Positions 48,930 through 58,479 of a stretch of 64,000 nt of DNA are shown in pieces (position 1 is the first letter of the stretch; every line of letters starts with the position of its first letter). The stretch is from Saprospiraceae bacterium (GTDB lineage Bacteria; Bacteroidota; Bacteroidia; Chitinophagales; Saprospiraceae): the NCBI GenBank assembly GCA_016714765.1, contig JADKCF010000001.1, forward strand, positions 1-64,000. Direction: 5' to 3'. The translations under genes and the position numbers were made by a program. The notes under the pieces are model-generated. The model saw only the letters and a list, made by a program, of their open reading frames with translations, was not told the origin of the DNA and searched no databases.

Positions 48930-51900
48930 TTGTTGGGTATGTATCATAAGTTATTACAAAAACAAATAAATAAATATCTCACTCCTGAAATGATGACTCA
49001 TCCGGAGTGTAAGGGATTTCTAGAAAGTATCAACAATTCGTATTTTGGTTTCGAAAGGGACAAAGAACTTTCTGATCATGCTTTTTTGGTAAGTGAAAAA
49101 GAATTTGAAACAATCAATAACAACTTAAAGACAGAGTCAAATGTCAGATTTAAAACCATAGAAAAACTTAAAGAAATTGTTTCTCAATTGGTCAAGAATG
49201 AGCATGAATTTGATGATAAGAATAAAGACGATCTCCTCTACATTTCTGATTTTATACGTATACAGGTGCTAAAAAATCAGAAAACAGAGGAAAGTCTCTA
49301 CCGAACGATCAATCTATTCCAAACCCTCCTGGCCAATCTGCAGTCTGGTGTACTAGTAGAAAATGAAAATAGAGAAATATTATTTACTAATCAACTTTTT
49401 TGTAATATTTTCGGCATACCGGCTGCTCCCGAGGATCTCATAGGTGCTGATTGCACTAATTCTGCAGAACAAAGTAAATCCCTCTTCCAAGAGCCTGAAA
49501 TTTTTGTGGACAGAATATCTGAAATCCTTGACCAGAAGATTGCAGTGTATAATGAAAGCCTTATAATGGCAGATGGCAGGTCTTTGGAGAGGGACTATAT
49601 ACCCGTAATCATCAATGGTGTGTATAAAGGACACCTGTGGCAGTATACAGATGTAACCGAAAGGGTAAACAGTCATAGTCAGATTATGGCTAGCGAAGAA
49701 AGAAACAGGCTTATCATGGACTCTGCATTGGATGGTATCATTATCGCTGATTCAGACGGATTCATTAAATATTGGAATCCATCAGCTGTAAAATTATTCG
49801 GTTGGTCAGGCAGCGAAGTAGTAGGGAAAAAAATGTCTGAAACCATCATACCTGAAGCGCTGCGTGAAGCACATACTGCAGGAATGAAAAGATTTAAAAT
49901 GACAGGTCAGCAAAGGATACTAAATCAGCTTCTGGAATTACCGGCGCTCAATAAGGAAGGGCACGAATTTCCAATAGAATTATCGATTATCAGTTTCAAA
50001 CAAAATGAAAACGTCATTTATTGTGCTTTTGTTAAGGATATCTCCGAAAGGAAAAAAAGCGAAAATCTACTGAAAGCCCAGGAGCAAAAATACAGAAACA
50101 TCATCGCAAACATGAATTTGGGCCTGCTGGAAGTCAATAATGACGAAACAATTGTTTTTGCCAACCAAAGCTTTTGCGAAATGTCCGGATATCCTATGGA
50201 AGAACTCATAGCTGATAAGACCAGCAAATTTTTGATTTCGGAAACGAATATCGATTTTATAGGACAAAAACAAGCACTCAGGAAAAAGGGGAATTCAGAT
50301 AATTACGAACTGGCTGTAAGGAATAAAAATGGGGACATAAGATGGTGGTTTATCTCCGGCGGTCCCAACTACAATGACAAAGGGGAGCATATAGGTTCTA
50401 TAGGTATACATCTGGATATTACTAATCAAAAAAAGCTCGAAATGGACCTGGATGCCGCAAGGATACAAGCTATCGAAGCGTCCAAAGCTAAAGAAGCTTT
50501 TCTGGCCAATATGAGTCATGAAATCAGGACACCCCTTAATGCGATCATAGGAATGATTCGGGAATTGGGAAGGGAAGACCTTACATCCAAGCAACAACTT
50601 TATCTTTCGCACAGCGAGACAGCTGCCAGACACCTTCTGAATATTCTGAATAATATACTGGATATATCCAAAATAGAAGCTGGTGAATTTGATCTCAATA
50701 TCAAAGAGTTCAGTCTTTCCTCCCTGATCAGCAATGTCAAAAGTATCCTCCAAAACAGAGCAGTAGAAAAAGGAATCAAGTTTAATGTGATGGTATCACC
50801 GGATATATCTCCATGTTTACTGGGGGACAGTACGCGCATCCGGCAGATTCTGATCAATTTACTGGGCAACGCCATAAAATTTACAGATAATGGTAAGATT
50901 AATCTCCTCGTAGAGGTCCTGGATGAAGACATACACACTCAGACATTAAAATTTACAGTATCGGACACAGGCGTGGGTATGAGTGAAGATTTTATGACCA
51001 AGCTATTCAGTAAGTTTTCTCAGGAGGATGACAATAGCACGCGCAGGTTTGATGGTACCGGGTTGGGTATGGCTATTACAATGGAAATGGTCCAGCTGAT
51101 GGGCGGACACATAGAGGTTCAAAGCCAGAAAAATCAGGGATCTGTTTTTGACGTCATCATTAAATTACCGATCGGCGATCCTACAAAATTATATGTAGGT
51201 ATATCAGAAAACAAAATACATAATCTGAAAGGTGTTCGCATTTTATTGGTAGAAGACAACGATATGAACCGTTATATAGCTTCACAAAGTCTAAAACATT
51301 TTGGTTGTGATGTTTTGGAAGCGCTGAATGGTCGCGATGCTATCGAAAAACTGGGAAGGCATAAATTTGATATCATACTTATGGATATTCAGATGCCTGT
51401 CATGGATGGGGTGGAAGCAACAAGGTATATAAGAGAACATATATCTAAATCGCTGCCTATCATAGCATTGACTGCCAATGCCTTTAAAAAAGATATCGAT
51501 CAGTATATGTCCATCGGAATGAATGACTATGTCACAAAACCATTTGAAGAAAATATTTTGTTTAACACTTTATTGAATCATGTCACCCGTAAATTGCCGT
51601 CTGAAAAGGCAGGGTCTGATGAAGCTAAAAAAGAATCTTTGTATAACCTTCAAAAACTGGATGAGATAAGCAGGGATGATGTGTCTTTTGTGCATAAAAT
51701 GGTCATTATTTTTGTGGAGCAAACACCTTTATCCATTGCTGAAATGAAAATAGCTCTGTCGAACGGAGATATGGAAACAGTCAGTAAAATAGCTCATCGC
51801 ATAAAGCCCGGCATAGACAATATGGGTATTTCTTCTCTAACATCTGTCATCAGAGAAATAGAAGCCAAAGGCAAATCTTCCAACCCCAATATAGACAAAA

Positions 51901-51998
51901 TGTGGGACCTTGTCAGAATTACAGAGGAAACACTCGATAAAGTAATAGAGTCATTAAGGATAGAGTACCAAGATATTTTTGAGGATGATTCAAGATAG
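48930..51998 (+). CDS. Hybrid sensor histidine kinase with three PAS domains, receiver and HPt
   Basis: A 1,022-residue protein without clear membrane helices, so probably cytosolic. Order: helical N-terminus, PAS (about 145-240), PAS/PAC (about 255-375), PAS/PAC (about 385-500), HisKA with NMSHEIRTPLNAIIG (His530), HATPase (N-box LINLLGNAIKFT, SDTGVGM, GTGLGMAI), receiver (about 770-885; Asp819 in ILMDIQMPVMDG) and an HPt domain (about 920-1010; HRIKPGIDNMG). FIST plus soluble PAS kinase is a recurrent pair; the kinase would pass phosphate to the sigma-54 regulator upstream. Confidence 0.93.
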   Translation: MLGMYHKLLQKQINKYLTPEMMTHPECKGFLESINNSYFGFERDKELSDHAFLVSEKEFETINNNLKTESNVRFKTIEKLKEIVSQLVKNEHEFDDKNKDDLLYISDFIRIQVLKNQKTEESLYRTINLFQTLLANLQSGVLVENENREILFTNQLFCNIFGIPAAPEDLIGADCTNSAEQSKSLFQEPEIFVDRISEILDQKIAVYNESLIMADGRSLERDYIPVIINGVYKGHLWQYTDVTERVNSHSQIMASEERNRLIMDSALDGIIIADSDGFIKYWNPSAVKLFGWSGSEVVGKKMSETIIPEALREAHTAGMKRFKMTGQQRILNQLLELPALNKEGHEFPIELSIISFKQNENVIYCAFVKDISERKKSENLLKAQEQKYRNIIANMNLGLLEVNNDETIVFANQSFCEMSGYPMEELIADKTSKFLISETNIDFIGQKQALRKKGNSDNYELAVRNKNGDIRWWFISGGPNYNDKGEHIGSIGIHLDITNQKKLEMDLDAARIQAIEASKAKEAFLANMSHEIRTPLNAIIGMIRELGREDLTSKQQLYLSHSETAARHLLNILNNILDISKIEAGEFDLNIKEFSLSSLISNVKSILQNRAVEKGIKFNVMVSPDISPCLLGDSTRIRQILINLLGNAIKFTDNGKINLLVEVLDEDIHTQTLKFTVSDTGVGMSEDFMTKLFSKFSQEDDNSTRRFDGTGLGMAITMEMVQLMGGHIEVQSQKNQGSVFDVIIKLPIGDPTKLYVGISENKIHNLKGVRILLVEDNDMNRYIASQSLKHFGCDVLEALNGRDAIEKLGRHKFDIILMDIQMPVMDGVEATRYIREHISKSLPIIALTANAFKKDIDQYMSIGMNDYVTKPFEENILFNTLLNHVTRKLPSEKAGSDEAKKESLYNLQKLDEISRDDVSFVHKMVIIFVEQTPLSIAEMKIALSNGDMETVSKIAHRIKPGIDNMGISSLTSVIREIEAKGKSSNPNIDKMWDLVRITEETLDKVIESLRIEYQDIFEDDSR

Positions 51999-52017
51999 TA
52001 CTGTTTTAAGGCTGTTG

Positions 52018-52572
52018 CTATTCCTTTTTTTCAGACCCGGATAAAAAGTAAGTGCTTTTTTGATAATTTTGGGAAAACTTATTCCACGGCATGACCTTAT
52101 GGTTGTTGCTCCCGAAGTAACTAATGATCATTCCAAAGGTATCGGTATTTTGAAATCCTGGAATCGCCTGTATCATATTGAATTCTTCATCCAGAAAAAC
52201 CATGGAGGGGTAGCTCATTTTACCTGAAAGCAACTGAGCTGCCAATTCGTGATATCCTCTTAATCCGTTGCTGATAAATTTATACTCCGTTCCTTTCAGA
52301 GTGACAGAAGATTCCATCTCAGCATTAAATTTTACTGGATAGTAATTGGCATTGATATATCTGATGATAGACTCATCTGCAAAAGTGGACTTATCCATCT
52401 TTTTACACCAACCACACCAATCAGTATAGACATCTACAAAAATCTTTTTTTTATCTTTTTTTGATTTTTCAATAGCTTCTTCCCATGAATGCCACTTTAT
52501 TTTATTTTGAGCACCCACAGTATGAAAACCTGAGCACATAAATATAAAAGCAAATAGTAAAAATCGTATCAT
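52018..52572 (-). CDS. Exported thioredoxin-fold protein
   Basis: A 184-residue protein with a signal peptide (FLLFAFIFMCSGFHTVGAQ) and a thioredoxin domain with the redox motif WCGWCKKMD. The cis-proline strand is MSYPSMVFLD. It resembles DUF255/thioredoxin_7 proteins that act in the periplasm as disulfide reductases. Confidence 0.87.
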   Translation of the reverse strand: MIRFLLFAFIFMCSGFHTVGAQNKIKWHSWEEAIEKSKKDKKKIFVDVYTDWCGWCKKMDKSTFADESIIRYINANYYPVKFNAEMESSVTLKGTEYKFISNGLRGYHELAAQLLSGKMSYPSMVFLDEEFNMIQAIPGFQNTDTFGMIISYFGSNNHKVMPWNKFSQNYQKSTYFLSGSEKKE

Positions 52573-52700
52573 GGATATAAATCAAAAATGATGATGAATT
52601 GAATACATAACTACTTTTATCTCCCAAAGGATTCAAAAACCTTCCAACTTAAAATAACTTTAACATAATTGTTAATGTATTCTACTCCGGGATCCTGACG

Positions 52701-53633
52701 TCACTCTTTTGGAGAAGCAAACTTAAAGTCAGCATTGACCAAATCAAAGGGTTTTTCTGATATTTTTTTAGTAACCCATGTTGTTTTTTCTCCCTTCTCG
52801 TCTTTTCTTATGTTTTCATATTCCAGCATGATGCCTTGTTCGGTGCCTGCCATATTTTCTGTATAGGATGAAGGGGCAAACTTACTCATGTAAGGCTGGA
52901 AGTTTTTTTGTATATTTATAGGGAAGTTTTCTGACACATACATGAGTATTTTTTCATCACTGGTTTCTCCTGAGTATTCCTGGCTATTGTACCCAGCTAC
53001 TTTTTTAGATTTCCCTGTTTTACGTATCTTCCACTCACCGTTTTTTTCAGGCTTGACTGAGGAAGAGGCTGCTGCACCCAGTTTCATGACAGAAGGTATA
53101 ACCTGTCCGGTTTTATCACCATTTTTTTCGGTAGTGTAAAGTATCATGGCATCTTTCTGAAGATCAATGACTACAAGCTGTTTGGTTTGTTTTTCATCCA
53201 GACTTTCCATGCCTATAATGGCATCTTTTTTTGAATAATGCAATCTGATGTAATTTCTTTTTTTAGAATAATCTATTACCTCTACCTCCTGAGTTATATC
53301 AAATGAATATTTTTCCGGCAACTCTATTGTCTTGTTCATGTCTGCCAGAAAAGCTGCATAAGCATCTCCCATTTTATCCCAATCCACTTTTTGTCCTTTG
53401 CCTACAGAATCCTGATATTTTTGTCTCATCAATGAATCCATAGCCTGATCAATAGGCTTAAATGCTCTTCTTGCCAGTTCGTCAGATACGGCCTGGACGA
53501 TTTTATCTTCCACTTTTTTTTCAATTTTCCTTTTGGCTTCATTCATGATACCACCAAAAATCTGTGCAGTGCTATCTTTTTGTACAAATATTATGCTTAA
53601 AAAAACTAATGTGGTTCTTAAAAGATGTTTCAT
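52701..53633 (-). CDS. DUF4412 secreted protein
   Basis: A 310-residue exported protein (signal MKHLLRTTLVFLSIIFVQKD...AQ). A charged helical region follows (KRKIEKKVEDKIVQAVSDEL). Then comes the DUF4412 beta domain (SFDITQEVEVIDYSKKRNYI, VAGYNSQEYSGETSDEKILM). Function is unknown; members are frequent in Bacteroidota envelopes. Confidence 0.75.
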   Translation of the reverse strand: MKHLLRTTLVFLSIIFVQKDSTAQIFGGIMNEAKRKIEKKVEDKIVQAVSDELARRAFKPIDQAMDSLMRQKYQDSVGKGQKVDWDKMGDAYAAFLADMNKTIELPEKYSFDITQEVEVIDYSKKRNYIRLHYSKKDAIIGMESLDEKQTKQLVVIDLQKDAMILYTTEKNGDKTGQVIPSVMKLGAAASSSVKPEKNGEWKIRKTGKSKKVAGYNSQEYSGETSDEKILMYVSENFPINIQKNFQPYMSKFAPSSYTENMAGTEQGIMLEYENIRKDEKGEKTTWVTKKISEKPFDLVNADFKFASPKE

Positions 53634-53886
53634 GGGTTTATTTTTAATTGGTTATAAATGGATATATAATATCTTAGCTAAAAAGCAACCATTATTGCTT
53701 ATGAAAACTAATAATGAATACTTTATAGGGTGATTTTTAGATCCGAATTTTAAATTTTATAAATTCTAAATCTTTGATTTATCATCTATTATAATGCTTT
53801 TTAAAGATATTTTGTTTAAAATTTTGGGAACTGAATAATATTCACAAATTTACCGTCTAAAATCACGAATAACAAATTTTGGGCAC

Positions 53887-54714
53887 ATGGTGGAACCACA
53901 TATTGATGAAAAAGAACTAGGTGAAAAAATTATATCACTTTTTGAGTATAGGCTCTTTCCTCAGCTATTGGACCAGTCTGAAAAGGATTCGGAAATCAAA
54001 ACAGCCTTTCAGGAAAACCTCATAGACTTGCAGGCATCTATTTATTTTCTGGATGCTCACCTGGAAGCACACTGGACGACTGACAAAAAAGTATTGGATT
54101 GGCATTGGCAAAATATAGTTAGGCATTTGTCTGCGTTTGGCGTTAGTCCTGCCATGTCACCCATGTACCTAAACCACATCAGGAAGTATGAAAAACATGA
54201 GCTGGAACTCCGAGCCGGTAAGTCACCAGTGAGACTGGATATGGAGTATTTTTATTTTTATAAGTCATGTGATGTGAAACTGTTGAGGCGCCTCATTTAT
54301 GAAAAGTATCCTCTGTTATCAGCCACGTGGGGCAAACTTTCAGACTGGAGGTATTATGACCTGGTAACTGAAGTCAACGATGATGTCGAAGATCTTTATG
54401 AAGATTTGCAGTATATCAATGGAAACAGATTTCTGATATCTTTGTTATATCAAGGTAAAGAAACAACGAAAAAGCAGTTTGCAGATTTTTTAAATGTTGT
54501 CAAAGCAAAAGCAACTCAAAAAACAAAAGATACCAAGAGTAAGAAACAACAACGAGTCACCGAACTGACATTACAAAGGGTAGACGAGACTCTGAAGCTG
54601 TTAGACGACCGGGTGGATAATATTACGGATAGCGATCTTAAAAGTTCACGGCTAATGAATGTACAAAGCGAATTTTCCGATCAATTATCCGGTGAAGTGA
54701 AAAAGGGAATTTAG
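53887..54714 (+). CDS. NusB-like antitermination/ribosomal-biogenesis family member or unknown helical protein
   Basis: A 275-residue, largely helical, charged cytosolic protein. No motif is decisive and I do not recognise the family with confidence. The N-terminal half has many Asp/Glu and aromatic residues (YFLDAHLEAHWTTDKKVLDW). The C-terminal 75 residues are a lysine-rich coiled-coil-like segment. A NusB-like fold is only one possibility. It lies 189 nt upstream of the TPR-AAA+ gene. Confidence 0.45.
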   Translation: MVEPHIDEKELGEKIISLFEYRLFPQLLDQSEKDSEIKTAFQENLIDLQASIYFLDAHLEAHWTTDKKVLDWHWQNIVRHLSAFGVSPAMSPMYLNHIRKYEKHELELRAGKSPVRLDMEYFYFYKSCDVKLLRRLIYEKYPLLSATWGKLSDWRYYDLVTEVNDDVEDLYEDLQYINGNRFLISLLYQGKETTKKQFADFLNVVKAKATQKTKDTKSKKQQRVTELTLQRVDETLKLLDDRVDNITDSDLKSSRLMNVQSEFSDQLSGEVKKGI

Positions 54715-54903
54715 TTGTTGATAAATTAGTAACGATAATCAAATAGACTGATATTGGCCCTGAGAGTTTGTTCCGTTTTTATGCCAAGTCTGCACATTTG
54801 ACTTCAATACATTATATATAGAAATCCCAATAGGATGTACCACTGCAAACCTTAATGATGATGGGAGTGGCAAGTGGTCCTAGAAATAAAAAAAAATTAG
54901 AAA

Positions 54904-56247
54904 ATGAAAAATCAGGATATAGAAGCACTTAAAGAAGCCATAGAGAGTTCGCCTGATAATTTGCCCCTACGTATCATGTTGGCAGGCAAATATTTGAATG
55001 CTTCGCAACTAGAGGAAGCTGAAAATGAGTATCAGACCGTTTTGAACTATGACAGGGATCATGTGAAAGCTAAAGAAGGTCTGGCAGAAATTTATTTCAG
55101 GAGAGGCAGGTATTCCGGAGTGATAGTCATCGTAGAAGAGTTAATGGCACGACATAAGGCAAGCGAAAGAATGATGGTCATTTGTGCCAAGTCTTTGGTC
55201 CGCGAAAAGTCAATAGAAGATGCACAGGAAATCTACGAAAAAATTTTGGATGAAAATCCTGACTTTGAAGACAAAGAACTGGATGAAAATCTGAGGATGC
55301 CATCTTTTGACTTTGAAGAGGAAGATGAGTTTGATGAGGATGACCCATTTGGTTTTGGATTTGAAGCAGGTCCTGAGGATAAGGATTTTCTGATGGAAAA
55401 ACCTGATATATCCTTCAAAGACGTGGGTGGCATGGACAAACTGAAAGAAGAGATTGACCTCAAGATCATCAAGCCACTCGAAAATGCAGATCTATATGCC
55501 GCATATGGAAAAAAAGTGGGTGGCGGCATACTGTTGTACGGTCCTCCCGGATGTGGAAAAACATACCTTGCCAAGGCCACAGCCGGAGAGATAAAATCTA
55601 ACTTTATTAGTGTGGGTATCAGTGACATACTGGATATGTGGATAGGCAGAAGTGAAAAAAACATGGGTTATATTTTTGAAGTAGCAAGGCGCAACACTCC
55701 TTGTGTTCTATTTTTTGATGAAGTAGATGCATTAGGAGCGTCGAGGTCAGATATGAAAAATTCTTCTGGCCGGCACGTAATCAATCAGTTTTTATCTGAG
55801 CTGGACGGTGTGGAAGGAAACAACGATGGCATCCTCATCTTAGGAGCTACCAATGCTCCCTGGCATCTGGATCCTGCCTTCCGCAGACCTGGCAGATTTG
55901 ACCGCATCATTTTTGTACCACCACCTGATAATGCCAGCAAAGAACATATTCTGGAGATAATAATGAAGGACAAACCCAAAGAAAAAATAGATTACGCCAA
56001 AGTCATAGAACATACCAAGTACTATTCAGGTGCTGACATCATGGCTATGGTCGACCTCGCCATAGAAGAAAAGCTTAAAATTGCACTGAAAACAGGGGTC
56101 CCGGAACCAATCAATACTCAGGATCTGATACAGGCCACAAAAAAACATCATGCCAGTACAAGAGAATGGTTTAATACAGCAAAAAACTATGCACTATTTG
56201 CAAACGAGTCAGGCATATATGATGAAATATTAAAATATATAAAATAA
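54904..56247 (+). CDS. AAA+ ATPase with N-terminal TPR repeats
   Basis: A 447-residue protein. N-terminal TPR-like repeats (about 1-115; PLRIMLAGKYLNASQLEEAENEY... type), an acidic linker (about 125-165) and one CDC48/FtsH-type AAA+ module. The module has Walker A GPPGCGKT (Gly213), a pore loop region DMWIGRSEKN, Walker B LFFDEVDALG (Asp272, Glu273), sensor GATNAPW and arginine finger RRPGRFDR. There is no protease domain and no signal. The stop overlaps the ATG of the next gene (TAATG), so the two are translationally coupled. Likely an unfoldase or remodeller working with the membrane TPR partner. Confidence 0.85.
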   Translation: MKNQDIEALKEAIESSPDNLPLRIMLAGKYLNASQLEEAENEYQTVLNYDRDHVKAKEGLAEIYFRRGRYSGVIVIVEELMARHKASERMMVICAKSLVREKSIEDAQEIYEKILDENPDFEDKELDENLRMPSFDFEEEDEFDEDDPFGFGFEAGPEDKDFLMEKPDISFKDVGGMDKLKEEIDLKIIKPLENADLYAAYGKKVGGGILLYGPPGCGKTYLAKATAGEIKSNFISVGISDILDMWIGRSEKNMGYIFEVARRNTPCVLFFDEVDALGASRSDMKNSSGRHVINQFLSELDGVEGNNDGILILGATNAPWHLDPAFRRPGRFDRIIFVPPPDNASKEHILEIIMKDKPKEKIDYAKVIEHTKYYSGADIMAMVDLAIEEKLKIALKTGVPEPINTQDLIQATKKHHASTREWFNTAKNYALFANESGIYDEILKYIK

Positions 56248-57512
56248 TGAATCATACGGAGTTTGCCAGACAATTGTCCCATGTTGATGTCCTTCTCTCG
56301 CAGGGGAGATTTGCTCATGCTGAGGCTATACTCGAAAGATTGCTGGCAACAGACTATGAGACCTCCTCCGTGATGAAACTGATGACCGTAGCTAAAATGG
56401 GGCTTGGTAAGTATAAAGATGCAGAGGAATTGTGTCAGACCATCATTTCGCTCCATCCTGACGACAGTTTTCTTTTTTATATAATGGCCTCTATCCGGGG
56501 TACGGAAAGAAAATTTTCAGAGGCAAAGTCTTTTATCAAAGAAGCCATCAGTATGGAACCGGCCAATGCAGCTTACCATGCTTATTTGTCCAATATCTGC
56601 CTTCAAACCAAAGAGTTTACGGAAGCCCTGCATGCCGCTGATACTGGATTGAGTATCGATGCAGAAAATATCGACGCTCTGAATGCCCGATCATCAGCCC
56701 TGGTAAGCCTTGGGCGTAAGGAAGAAGCATTTCAGACCATAGAGAAGTCACTGGCTACAGATCCTAATAATTCTGACACCCACGCCAATATGGGGTGGGG
56801 CCTGTTGCATCATGGAAAAACAGATGATGCTCTCAAACATTTTAAGGAAGCTCTCAAGGAAAATCCCATGAGTGAATACGCCCGCAATGGTATGCTGGAG
56901 GCAATGAAATCCAGGTTTCCGGTGTATCGATATTTTTTGATGCTCATGCTTTGGTTGAGTAAATTGAATAATAAAAATCAATGGGTACTCATCATAGGCG
57001 GTTTTGTCATTTACAGAATTCTTTTACGCATGGCAAATAGTTTTGAGTATTTACAGCCATACCTGATACCTGTTATAGTTTTGCTGGCAATGTTTTTTCT
57101 TTCTACATGGATATTTTCGCCTCTGATGAATCTGTATCTGCTGACCAATCCGTTTGGAAAACTTACACTCAATCAGGAACAAAAACAATCTGCCAGGTGG
57201 GTGGGGCTGGCACTGGGCTTATCTATACTAAGTCTGATGATCTACCTTTTTATTACCCAAAATGAAGGATTTTTATCTTTAAGTGTTCTTTCTTTTGCCA
57301 TGATGATTCCATTAGGAAGTATGAACCGACCGATAGTGAGCGAAAACAGAAAAAAACTCAAAATGGCCACTATTGTCCTGGCTATTTTTGTATGTATAGA
57401 CTCCATCATGGCTATATTTCTAAACAACTTTATGTCTCAGTTATTCTTTTTACCGGTAATGGGCCTTATCGCTTACCAATGGTATGCTAATTTTGTTTTG
57501 ATAAAAGAATAA
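56247..57512 (+). CDS. TPR-repeat membrane protein
   Basis: A 421-residue protein. About six TPRs occupy residues 1-220 (FAHAEAILERLLATD, KDAEELCQTIISLHP, EEAFQTIEKSLATDPNNSDTHANMG type). Five or six membrane helices follow (WVLIIGGFVIYRILL, LIPVIVLLAMFFLSTWIF, VGLALGLSILSLMIYLF, IVLAIFVCIDSIMAIFL, FFLPVMGLIAYQW). Start overlaps the AAA+ gene. It probably docks the ATPase or its substrates at the inner membrane; this is inference. Confidence 0.8.
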   Translation: MNHTEFARQLSHVDVLLSQGRFAHAEAILERLLATDYETSSVMKLMTVAKMGLGKYKDAEELCQTIISLHPDDSFLFYIMASIRGTERKFSEAKSFIKEAISMEPANAAYHAYLSNICLQTKEFTEALHAADTGLSIDAENIDALNARSSALVSLGRKEEAFQTIEKSLATDPNNSDTHANMGWGLLHHGKTDDALKHFKEALKENPMSEYARNGMLEAMKSRFPVYRYFLMLMLWLSKLNNKNQWVLIIGGFVIYRILLRMANSFEYLQPYLIPVIVLLAMFFLSTWIFSPLMNLYLLTNPFGKLTLNQEQKQSARWVGLALGLSILSLMIYLFITQNEGFLSLSVLSFAMMIPLGSMNRPIVSENRKKLKMATIVLAIFVCIDSIMAIFLNNFMSQLFFLPVMGLIAYQWYANFVLIKE

Positions 57513-57546
57513 TGGCTTATATTTACAAAAGAAAATATCAAAAAGC

Positions 57547-57840
57547 ATGGGAAGACATAACGATAAGAGTATAAAGGAAGTATTAGGTGATTTTATCACC
57601 TCCAATACCAAAGTAGCCAAAGGATATCATACCTCTCAGATAGACGCTATTTGGAAGACAGAAATGGGGCCAATTATTTCAGGGTATACCAGCAAAATCT
57701 ATTTTAAAGAGGGTACACTCAAGATTTACCTGACATCAGCTCCGCTCAAGAAGGAATTACTCATGGGAAAAGACAAAGTGATCAACAATATCAATGCAGC
57801 TTTGGGAGCCGACCTGGTAAAACAGGTTGAATTTTACTGA
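57547..57840 (+). CDS. DUF721 (DciA-like) protein
   Basis: A 97-residue protein with the DUF721 pattern: an N-terminal helix, IWKTEMGPIISGYTSKIYFK and a C-terminal helix KVINNINAALGADLVKQV. DciA proteins load the replicative helicase in bacteria lacking DnaC; in Bacteroidota the short form is common. It follows the TPR genes by 34 nt. Confidence 0.85.
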   Translation: MGRHNDKSIKEVLGDFITSNTKVAKGYHTSQIDAIWKTEMGPIISGYTSKIYFKEGTLKIYLTSAPLKKELLMGKDKVINNINAALGADLVKQVEFY

Positions 57841-57881
57841 TACATGTATTTTTATTAGTAATATATGTAAGTAAAACTATA

Positions 57882-58352
57882 TCAAAGCATTGAAATAATT
57901 CTGTTCTTAATGCCTCGGGCAATAGATGTAGGCCCCCATACATACACTATGATGCAGATAATCAGAATGATTCCACCTGTGATTAAAAATCCAAGATAAT
58001 TATTACCTAGTTGGTGGCCTATAAATAACGATAATGCAAGAGCAAAAAATATAAAACTAAGAAACACCATCCCTAAGAGGATCAGTACATATACCAAAGA
58101 AGCCAGGATGACCGAGGTTTTTTGCGCTATTAATGAGGATAAATCATTTACCTGATGTTTTGTGTAACTGACAGCTTCATCTACCAATCCGTCCACCTGT
58201 TCCAGGACAATAAATTTCAGAGATGTATAGAGTGAGCTGCTAAAATGGTCAGTGGTATCCACACCATTTCGTTCATTGATGCGTTTTTCAAGTTCGTCTA
58301 CTACTTTGAGCAGTATGACTTTAATGATGTTTGCCCATTTGTTTAGGTTCAT
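57882..58352 (-). CDS. Small membrane protein of the holin-like (PF07332-type) group
   Basis: A 156-residue protein with a helical cytosolic N-terminus and two membrane helices (VILASLVYVLILLGMVFLSF; LGFLITGGIILIICIIVYVW). The layout resembles the 'phage holin superfamily III / Holin-X' group, which is usually chromosomal and not lytic. I chose the ATG at 58352 over a TTG 33 nt upstream. Confidence 0.7.
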   Translation of the reverse strand: MNLNKWANIIKVILLKVVDELEKRINERNGVDTTDHFSSSLYTSLKFIVLEQVDGLVDEAVSYTKHQVNDLSSLIAQKTSVILASLVYVLILLGMVFLSFIFFALALSLFIGHQLGNNYLGFLITGGIILIICIIVYVWGPTSIARGIKNRIISML

Positions 58353-58456
58353 AACAGATATTATTATCTTCTTACTATCGTCCAATTATTGTGCCACAAC
58401 CTTACATTTTTGTATATAGGTGGAGTGAACCGACAGTTCTTTCATTTTACATCTGC

Positions 58457-58479
58457 TTAAAAGCCGTTTCACTACGGCT
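58457..58479 (-). terminator. Hairpin at the end of the CotH gene
   Basis: AGCCGT-TTCACT-ACGGCT (58462-58479) forms a perfect 6-bp stem whose loop contains the stop codon. On the minus strand it is followed by TTTTAAG, a modest terminator. Confidence 0.5.

Noticed and set aside
53533..53733. Small plus-strand frame upstream of the 53887 gene
   Set aside because: Overlaps the start of the DUF4412 gene on the other strand and has no features.
57882..58352. Prophage remnant suggested by the holin-like protein
   Set aside because: No other phage gene is present; this family is widespread on chromosomes.
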